Of a DNA stretch of 64,000 nt, positions 56,853 through 64,000 are shown one piece after another. The DNA is from Cryptomeria japonica (lineage: Eukaryota > Streptophyta > Pinopsida > Cupressales > Cupressaceae): contig NC_081414.1 of assembly GCF_030272615.1 (NCBI RefSeq), forward strand, positions 238,983,233 to 239,047,232. Direction: 5' to 3'. The position numbers and the translations under genes are program-made. The notes under the pieces are model-generated. The model did no database searches, was not told where the DNA came from, and saw nothing but the letters and a program-made list of their open reading frames with translations. The stretch's first letter is position 1. Each line of letters begins with the position of its first letter.

Positions 56853-59009
56853 TGGTGCAGGAGCACCTAGTTGAGTCAAACTCCCATTTTTGGGTATTTC
56901 ATGTTTTTATGTTTGTAAAGTCTTGTGTTAGGTTTTTTTTGTTGTTTGAGGTTGTCTTGGATCATGTTTAGTGGTTTTAATCTCATTTTGGGCTTAAGAG
57001 ATCAAATCTTACATTTCAGGCCTTGAGTTGACAGTTTTGGGCAAAAATGTGGAAAATTGCCAAAAAGGTCTCCTAATGTCTTCAAGAGCATTGAAACATG
57101 TTTTTTTAGTGTTTTTAAGAATTTCTAAGTTGTTTAGACAAGTTTTATGAGGTTAGATTGTGAAAAATGCATCTTGGAGCAAGAAAAGTTGTCATTTGGC
57201 ATGAGAAAGTTGTCAAAGTTGTATTTTTTCTTGCATAATGAAGTTATTGAAGCCTCATGTCTGTACAAGGGCTTGAAAACCAACTGGAGAAACTATATAA
57301 GGCCTCCATTTTCCTTGGAAAGGGTTGGTTTTTTTTTTAAGCAAGTACTTTTCAATACAAATCATGAACTTTTGGTTTATTTCACTGGTTTTTGCTTCTT
57401 AGAGTAACAGTATGTACTATAGCATTTGTATCCATACTGTACCTTCTGGGAAGTGTTTATATTGGTCATTCAATTTTTTCCAAGTGACTGTTGTACTAGT
57501 TTACCTTGGAGATTGGTTTGTGTAAAACTATTTCATAACTAGGAACCTGCTGCCCTGCCAGGGGTTTGGAGTTGTAAAATGCATCAACTTGGTTGACCCA
57601 GGTCTGGGATCCCTCCAATGGATTCTACCAAGTTGATCCATGTGTATATAATGTACATATCTTTCTTTTTGTGCCAGAAAAGTGGTTTGAAGATGTGTTT
57701 GAGTGTGAACTAGGCAAGTTGGAGCAACTAGGCTAGTTCATGGTTAAAACTCAAGATTGTCATCCAAAAGCAATTTGGAATGAACTAATCAATGAGGCAG
57801 TGATATAGAAGTATGGTCCAGAGTGTTGATCATCATCTTGTATAGTTATATTAAGATTTTTTTATCAAACATTTCTATTTTGTAGACAAACAGTGTGTTC
57901 AATGTTTTGTGGGTGGTATTTTTGTAAAAAAGCTTAATGGAATGCTTCCAAAGTATCATCTATGCCTTATAACAGAGAAGGCAATGTAATAGGAGTGTTA
58001 CTAGAATTTTATAAACCTCTTTGAGGTATTCTTCCTATACAACTTCTCCTTTATGCAGGTATAAAGAGAGGGCAGCAGTTTGACTAGTAAAAGGGCAGAA
58101 AAAGGACAGTGACTGAGGCATTTTACTATTTTCCCACTTGCTAGCCAAGTTTTTGACATATTGTTTGCAGGAAAAAGATAGAGGAAGGTTCCTTGAGATG
58201 TGGTAGAGGTCCTATACCATGGAGGAGGCTTGAAGAGTGGAGTGAGAGAGACTTTCAAACATTGCTTGCTCCAAACCCTCCATTTATGCCATAAAAAGTG
58301 GACAGTCTGAAAACTACACTAACAGGGGGCTAAACCTTAAAAATCCTTGATTATGAAACTCTAAAACACCATCCCAAACATTCTTTGTGGTTAAAAGGAC
58401 CATCATTGACTGATTGAAGAAAAATAAGGCCAATTAGGCCTCCACGGGCTAGTAGCCCTACTGCATGACACACAACAAAATGATAGTTTTTGTAGTATGC
58501 ATAAACCCGATGGGAAAATGGAACTTGGAGGCTTATGAAACATAATGAAAATATTTCAAACAGTCCAACAAGGGTACTTGGGATCCATAGACAGTGTGCA
58601 GCCTCATTTGGGGGTAGTTGAGCCTTATTAATGAATTTGAGCAAGTTGTGGGTTATAAACCTAAAACAAGATCATGAGCATTCAAAGGTGAATAATACCT
58701 TAATGCCCATGCATTTCCATGTGGAAGACCCCTATTACACATTGAAACTGAAGGTTGAAGGCCCCAAGAGCCAAGCATGAGCAAGTATGGTTGGAAGGAA
58801 TGAGCATTTTTGAGTAGTTTTGTGCATGGGCAAGAGTCATCACCAGTAAGGGAGTTTGCTAGGCAAGAAAACCTTGGAATACTTGGCATCATGACAAACA
58901 GTCAGATTGAGTAATCATACACAACAGAATCTACAAGTCCTTAGTCAATAAATTGATCTTTTTGAGCAACTAGCCTTGTGAGCACACTTCCCTACCAAGC
59001 TCCCTATCA
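56853..59009 (+). repeat. LTR g (plus), complete 3' LTR of copy E
   Basis: 2157 bases, TGGTGCAGGAGCACC... to ...CTCCCTATCA. It is the only complete LTR of the composite and the reverse complement of LTR a. Followed by CTTTG. Confidence 0.93.
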
Positions 59010-59014
59010 CTTTG

Positions 59015-59655
59015 TCATAAGATAGACCAAAAGAAGAGAAAGGAGGAGACAATAAAGGAAATCGAGGCATTGTAGGACAATCATGTGTCCCTCAAAAGAA
59101 ATTGGAGGAAGTGATAGCTTAGAGAAATGAAATGTCCAAGAAGAAATTTTCAAATCTATAGGCCATACAAGAATAAATCAATAGAAGGCAGGGAAGAAAC
59201 AATCGTCATTTGAATTCCTCCCCTGCTACTAGTTAAGAGACTCGGTGTCATGGGTGAAAGCGATCCTAAAGTCCCCTGAGCTATTTTATCATGTAAAGGT
59301 TGAAACAAGAGGATCTCCTTCTTTGGCAAAGTAAAGGCTATGAGCCAAGATTGGAAGATTGAGAAGCACCCCACCAGGTAAGTCATCAGTTTGTGTCTTT
59401 AGTGGGGGTGGGACTGTTGCTTTTTTGTTCTACTTGTCTTTTAGTCTAGTCTAGTCATTGGGTTTTATGGTGTTTATTTTTGGGTGCCTATTGGGTTCTA
59501 TCTTTTTTGGCACCTAGCACTCTAGTTTTGGCTATCACTCCTAATTAGTCCCTGGGTTTCTTTTCTTCAGTGGTTATGTAATGTTCTAGGTCTCTCTTTG
59601 TTTAATCTAAACAAAACTTCAAGCGTGTAGTTTGGGTGAAAATTTTTAGGGTCAT
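59015..59655 (+). pseudogene. coiled-coil ORF remnant, right part
   Basis: Continues the frame broken at 45547 (KKRKEETIKEIEAL), then stops after 'gcattg' at about 59075 and decays. 59400-59600 is T-rich and reads as a hydrophobic stretch without motif. The orientation is opposite to the LINE on either side, so this is a separate older insertion or a local inversion. Confidence 0.4.
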
Positions 59656-59659
59656 TTTG

Positions 59660-60995
59660 TAGCTTAGTTTCTACATCAATCATGTCCTCTTGAATTTTGC
59701 ATTCATTCTTGGAACACTAAATACCAATATATTCCAATAATTCACAACTCCCCCATACTAACTCAATGATTTAGTAAAGCTTCTTAGGGTATATACCCCA
59801 TCAAGAATGTCCTAGTGCCTTAGAAGGTCCACATTAAGCTTATACAACCCATGTTTTTAATCTTTCTTATCAATTTTACTATCATTAAAAATAATGTTGG
59901 CTTTAATTGGATGATGGCTTGAAAGTGGCTTTGACACTACTTGGACACAATTAGCATTGAAACTATCTTCAAAGAAAAACATATCCTTATGCACGTACAT
60001 CTTATCCAATCTGCAATAAACTCTTTTTCCATCACATTGGTTATTACAATATGTGTACCAAATGCTTTTTCTATCCTTCTTTCTTCCTTTGAGTGGATCA
60101 TAAAGTTTAAAGATTCTCTTCATTGTTGACCAATATAAATTTCCATTTCCTTTTCAACCCCATTTATTTCCTCCACTTTTGTCCTCCTAAATCTCCAGCC
60201 ATATACATGGGATATTGGGTAAATTTGAGTCATCCATTGCCACAATGATGTTCTTTCTTTGTAATCATTTTAGGCATACACTGCACAAACACCAAAGTGT
60301 GTCTCATCCTTCACCATATCAACCCATATACATCTATTACAAGGAGAAATCCTTGACTTTTGCACATATTTGCTCCATTGGTGACTAATGGTAATTGCAA
60401 TTCTACCTCTCCATTTTTCATGCTTGGTATAAATAGCCTTACCATCTTTCCAAATGAACCTAAGACTTTTTTCTTATTGAAAACTACAACTTTAATTTTT
60501 TTAAGCAACAAGAAGTCTAAGCCTTTCACCTAATTACATTGGCTCCCAATGATGCATTTTCTATTTGGAGATTCTATTCCACTTATATTCCATCTTAGAA
60601 AACATATTATAGTGCTACTTTTTAGAAGGGTTGGCTATGCCGCTTCTTCTTAACTATTCAAAACACTCTAGGATTTCATTCCCTTTCCTTTTTTTTTCAT
60701 CATTTTTAGAATTGTTAGATCTACTAAGTTCTACTTTCCTTTTTCTCCTAGCTTTGATTCAAGCTAATTGTTTCCATCCTCCTGCCTCTTTCATTTTAGA
60801 GTCAAAGATGGGTGGAATATAGGTGCTAAGATCCCCAATCATATCATTACCCTCATTTTCTAACAAGCAACCTTTAGATCCTATTGACCATGATGTGTCA
60901 AATAGGTAAGAGGGTTGTAAAATGCAAGAAGGTGGAATATTCTCCACAACAAATAGGTAAGGGACAAATATTTGGGTTGGGGTGGCAAGTTGCAT
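59660..60995 (-). pseudogene. LINE endonuclease half (broken)
   Basis: Reading down the minus strand: a Lys-rich lead (60759-60995, MKEAGGWKQ), then WNISGIESPNRK near 60590 (the WNIRG start of APE-type endonucleases), and RLDKMYVH near 59990. SSHHPIK near 59905 is where SDHxPI is usual, so a catalytic Asp is lost. KLNVDLLRH and YGGVVNYWN blocks follow to about 59680. Stops are frequent. The RT half with the matching next block lies at 45310 and below, so the two are the ends of one element. Confidence 0.72.
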
Positions 60996-61026
60996 GCCTC
61001 AATAGATGAGAAACCCTCATACATGT

Positions 61027-61600
61027 CCCAATAATTCATTAATCAAACTATTTTAAATATATGCGTGCTACCAACGAATCCATCCTCAACGCTGCGCTGA
61101 GAGTTACCAAGGGCAACGGTCACTGTCAGAGAACATATGGAAACCGAACAGTATCCATTGAGAGATATTATTTCAGTTTGGTTAGAAAAGAATTGAAGCT
61201 GCCTCCCAGGCTGATAAATTGCTGCAGTGTCCACAATTTCCCATGCTCCAAAAATTAACACATTCATGTCATGCCTCTTGCAGTATTGAGTTAAACATTG
61301 TATCACATCATAACCTACAGCAACTTCCAATACATTCATTCAGTTCGGGTAATTGACTGTTGTATTTTTTGTTCTTGTTTCTGATCCACTAAGGCTACCT
61401 GGGCGATCCTTTGGTGGCTTGGGAGCAGAGCTTTTTTCCTTGTTTTCACTATTACTGTCACTTGCATCATCTGTCTCCTTCATGCTGTTACCTCCACTGG
61501 CTTGGTTTCCATAGCTTCCACCACATGCCCATTTTTGTTGTTCAGTATCCATTACAACTTGAATTACAATCTGTAGTACCTGAAAAAAAATCAACTCCAC
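61027..61600 (-). pseudogene. AHL pseudogene (duplicate of the 38803-39526 exon)
   Basis: The minus strand from ATG 61552 (MDTEQQKWACGG) follows the AHL exon closely: KETDDASDSNSENK, the LEVAVGYDVIQCL block, AAIYQPGRQLQF, LTVTVALGNS, then GFVGS. The AT-hook has decayed to RPGSLSGSETRTK, a TGA interrupts before MNVLEV (61340), and the PPC domain is cut after GFVGS. Sequence at 61027-61060 resembles 38370-38398, so about 600 bases were deleted between. The retained acceptor (TTTTTTTTCAG near 61580) shows DNA-level duplication, not retroposition. Confidence 0.83.
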
Positions 61601-62035
61601 TCAATTAAGGAGATATTAAAATAATATAATATTTTATTAATTTAATGTGTGAAGAGGGAAAAGATAGGTTCAAATTGGAAGGCATAAGGAAAACAGATCA
61701 TAGGTTCAAACTGGAAGACAACAGATCATTTAGAAGATTTCCAGTTAGAAGGATCTAATGACTAAGAGATACCTTTAAAATAATGTTTAAAAAGAGGCAT
61801 TAGAATTTACAAATGAATTTTTTGTTTTGGAAACAATATTAAAATTTAATTCTTTCGATTTTTTCTTATGTAGTAAATTAAAGAAATGAGTAGTTTTGTT
61901 TTGAAAATAATAGTAAAATTCAGATTTTTTTTAAAAAAAGAGTTTTCGCATATAATTCTTTTAGAAAAAGAGAAAAGTATCCTAATTTTTTAGGTTGATA
62001 AATTAATACAAGTTTTCATTGTATAGTAAACTAGA
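61601..62035 (-). repeat. duplicated AHL intron sequence
   Basis: Matches 39560-40130 with indels, e.g. 'gataggttcaaattggaagg' and 'agttagaaggatcta', and near its end 'tagtaaactagatagaatgag'. It extends the gene duplication beyond the exon. Confidence 0.75.
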
Positions 62036-62429
62036 TAGAATGAGTATTTTTTCCAGCATTTAAAATATTCCACTTTACAGAGACAAGGAGAATGACAGGT
62101 AAGGTTGCAGACTTCGTCTTTACACCTGCGAATTGCTTTTCCTCTGAGATTCTTAGAGCCATTTTCAAATGTCTTCCATTTTGTGCTTTTGCTACAATCA
62201 TTCCATGAGATACATATTTCTGAGATATTTTGTTTGACCATTTACATGTCGTGTATTCGGGTCAGTCTTAAACCTCACATACTAAGCAACATATTAAGTC
62301 TAGAGAATGTTAGTCAATTATGTGTGTTTAACATTTTAAAGTCTAGAAGTGTATTCTTAATGTGACCACACACCTTAAGCAACATATTAAGTCTAGAGAT
62401 CTACTCATTGGTCACTGATATTCAAGAAA
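62036..62429. other. spacer, no gene recognised
   Basis: A minus-strand frame at 61990-62241 is Cys/Lys-rich (RRCKDEVCNLTCHSPCLC) but matches no family I can name. 'taagcaacatattaagtctagaga' occurs twice (62283 and 62375). Confidence 0.4.
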
Positions 62430-62434
62430 TGGCT

Positions 62435-62551
62435 GGGCCTCCTAGAAACCAAGGCTGGTCCTCTCGCGGAAAAGGACCTCTGAGAAACCAGGGCTAGAAC
62501 TCTCGCGGAATAGGGCCTCTGAGAAACCAGGGTTGGACTTCTCATGGACTC
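62435..62551 (+). repeat. three tandem 39-base repeats
   Basis: Units start GGRCCT at 62435, 62474 and 62513, with CTGAGAAACCAGG in each. From the ATG at 62430 they would encode a 13-residue repeat (GPLRNQGWSSRGK-like), broken by a TAG in unit 2. Whether it was ever translated is unclear. Confidence 0.8.
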
Positions 62552-62597
62552 ATTTCCCTCCAACAGTACCATAGATCAGGGTATCCAATTTGAAAGC

Positions 62598-62614
62598 GGT
62601 ATCAGAGCCCGGTT
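62598..62614 (+). other. PBS-like site before a gag/ORF1 frame
   Basis: GGTATCAGAGCCCGGTT matches the complement of initiator tRNA-Met (TGGTATCAGAGCCAGGTT) in 16 of 17 aligned positions. It lies shortly upstream of the DUF4283-type frame. No LTR end with CA is clear just before it. Confidence 0.5.
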
Positions 62615-62629
62615 AACTGCTGTCCTAGG

Positions 62630-64000
62630 TATCCTCGGCAAAATGCCACTGAGGAATTTCAAAACTTGGACTCTTGGGCAAAAATGGTTGCAATAGGATC
62701 AAACTGTATTCTTATTGCAACCCATAAGAAGAGATTTATTACTACTAAACAATCCCTATACTCCAAGATGCAACCTAGGCATCAAAGACCACTAAACTGC
62801 CCTCCATCAACAACAGGGTGGCCTAACAAGGTTTGGAGCACTTTAGGTTTGCCTAATAGAGGTGTGTGAGCCAAGGATTCAAGAAAGGCTTTCCCCTCAG
62901 GGCCCAATCAATAGGGATTTGCAAGCAAGGATCAGAAATGGTCAAGGAAATCAATGGGAAGCAAACTCTTCGTGCTTCCCTCGCAATCTCTAAACCCTTC
63001 ATTTGTCCACTTCAAGGAGAATGCTTTCTTTGCGAAATGGTGTGGCACTGGTGGGACAAGAAAAGACATTGTGGATTGGTGGAAATCATCCTTTCCAGAC
63101 CTCATAGCAGTGAGACAAATGCAAAATGACTTCTTGTTTATAGAATGTGTGGATGCGGCACTAAAGAAAACAATCACAAAGGGGAGTCCCTTGTTCTGTC
63201 AAGGCTCCACATTTCATTTCCTAGATTGGAAACCAGGGTTCGACCCAGCATAGCACAGATTCAAGAAAACTCATGTCTGGTTATCCCTAGTAGGCCTTCC
63301 ATCCGAATACTGGTGCCCAGAATCACTCCTTAAGATAGGGGATGCCCTAGGATTTCTGGTAGAGATTGAAGTAGATTTCTTTGAAGGTCAAAATGGGGAC
63401 GTAGCAAATATTTATGTTGAGATTGACTTGTCCAAAGGCTTCTATAGTGAGCTCGAGATCATCTCGGAGTTGGGCAGATGGAAGTAAAAAGTGACTAGAC
63501 TGGGTAAAGTAGTCCCTGGCAAATGCTTATTGAGAAACCAAATAGTCAATAATAGTTCTTTGGCAGCGTCTATTGGAGTAATCAATATCCCTCTTCAACA
63601 CTCAGAACAATTTGCAAGCTCAACTCCTCAAAAGAGAACCTTGGAGCGGGATGTTGTCCTAGAATCAGAAGTCAAGATTTTGATTCAAGCCCTTTCCAAG
63701 CCCTTTCGATAGTCCTCAAGTATTGTCTCTTCCCCTCCCATGGTTCCTTTCATGGCTCCTGATCCCCTTGTCTTTCTTTCCCCCTCTGTTTGTCTAAGTT
63801 TGAGAACCAAGCTTGCAAACCAGGCTTCCCCGCCCCCAAGCCTTGTTCCTCTGGCTTCCCCCCCCTCCCCCAGTCCTTGCCCTCATCTCATCTTATCCCC
63901 GATTGCCAAACCTCACTCCCTAAAGGCTGTTAGGAGTCTATTCAGGCAAAAAAAAACTCCAGCTTTAAGCAGAGGTGCATTTAACATTTTTTCCCAACCT
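62630..64000 (+). pseudogene. DUF4283-type gag/ORF1 protein, broken, runs off the window
   Basis: One frame runs from about 62630 to the window end with stops near 62867, 62909, 63251, 63485 and 63710. An N-terminal part (FFAKWCGTGG, DWWKSSFPDL) leads to a block KTHVWLSLVGLP, EYWCPESLLKIGDALG at about 63265-63350. This block is typical of DUF4283, found in plant LINE ORF1 and related gag-like proteins. After residue 340 it becomes Pro/Ser-rich and is still open at 64000. I see no zinc knuckle yet. The PBS-like site upstream would fit an LTR element; a LINE ORF1 is the alternative. Confidence 0.65.

Larger units (their letters stand above)
45553..59009. mobile_element. composite chromovirus insertion with inverted, identical (U5) ends
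   Basis: The block starts TGATAGGGAGC and ends GCTCCCTATCA, i.e. the same LTR end facing outward on both sides, and is flanked by a perfect CTTTG duplication (45548-45552, 59010-59014). Inside, in order: minus LTR a, minus interior D1, minus partial LTR c, minus interior D2, minus partial LTR e, then plus interior E and a complete plus LTR g. D2-D1 is thus a head-to-tail dimer sharing LTR c, joined tail to tail with E. An ordinary element has U3 at one end and U5 at the other. The coiled-coil frame is continuous across the empty site, which supports one insertion event. Confidence 0.85.

Noticed and set aside
61990-62241. Cys-rich minus-strand frame resembling a zinc-binding protein
   Set aside because: Cys spacing fits no known finger, and its lower end lies in duplicated AHL intron sequence.

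Overview
This window looks like nuclear DNA of a land plant, probably a gymnosperm or other large-genome plant. It is AT-rich and almost gene-free, and it is filled with decayed LTR retrotransposons, LINE pieces and one plant-specific transcription-factor-type gene. The plant call rests on the AHL (AT-hook/PPC) gene and on initiator-tRNA-Met primer binding sites of the plant type. The gymnosperm call is inference from element types and gene sparsity only.

Layout. 1-1960: spacer with two clusters of short diverged repeats. 1967-4778: internally deleted Ty3/gypsy element. 6411-14328: chromovirus element A with both LTRs and a broken gag-pol ending in a chromodomain. 16681-17052: probable TRIM mini-element. 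18084-25644 (B) and 27878-34666 (C): two diverged members of one unusual non-autonomous, Copia/Sirevirus-like family. They have normal LTRs, PBS and PPT and a gag-like ORF with four CCHC knuckles. Where pol should be there is a long unrelated ORF2a/ORF2b pair. 36732-37713: a 496-bp tandem duplication. 38803-39526: an exon of an AHL gene (minus strand), with a damaged duplicate at about 61027-62035. 42480-45310 and 59660-60995: two halves of one minus-strand LINE. Between them lies a plus-strand remnant that is itself split by a 13.5-kb composite chromovirus insertion (45553-59009).

The composite is the most striking structure. It holds parts of three chromovirus copies, two on the minus strand and one on the plus strand. 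Both outer ends are the same LTR end (U5), in inverted orientation, and the whole block is flanked by a perfect 5-bp duplication (CTTTG). Its inner joins show short sequence overlaps, so it appears to have integrated once, as an already rearranged molecule.

No element is intact: every gag or pol frame carries stops or frameshifts. The AHL exon is the only host coding sequence that looks functional. The window closes inside a broken DUF4283-type gag/ORF1 frame that follows a PBS-like site. I saw no tRNA, rRNA or CRISPR. All identities come from reading motifs, not from searches.
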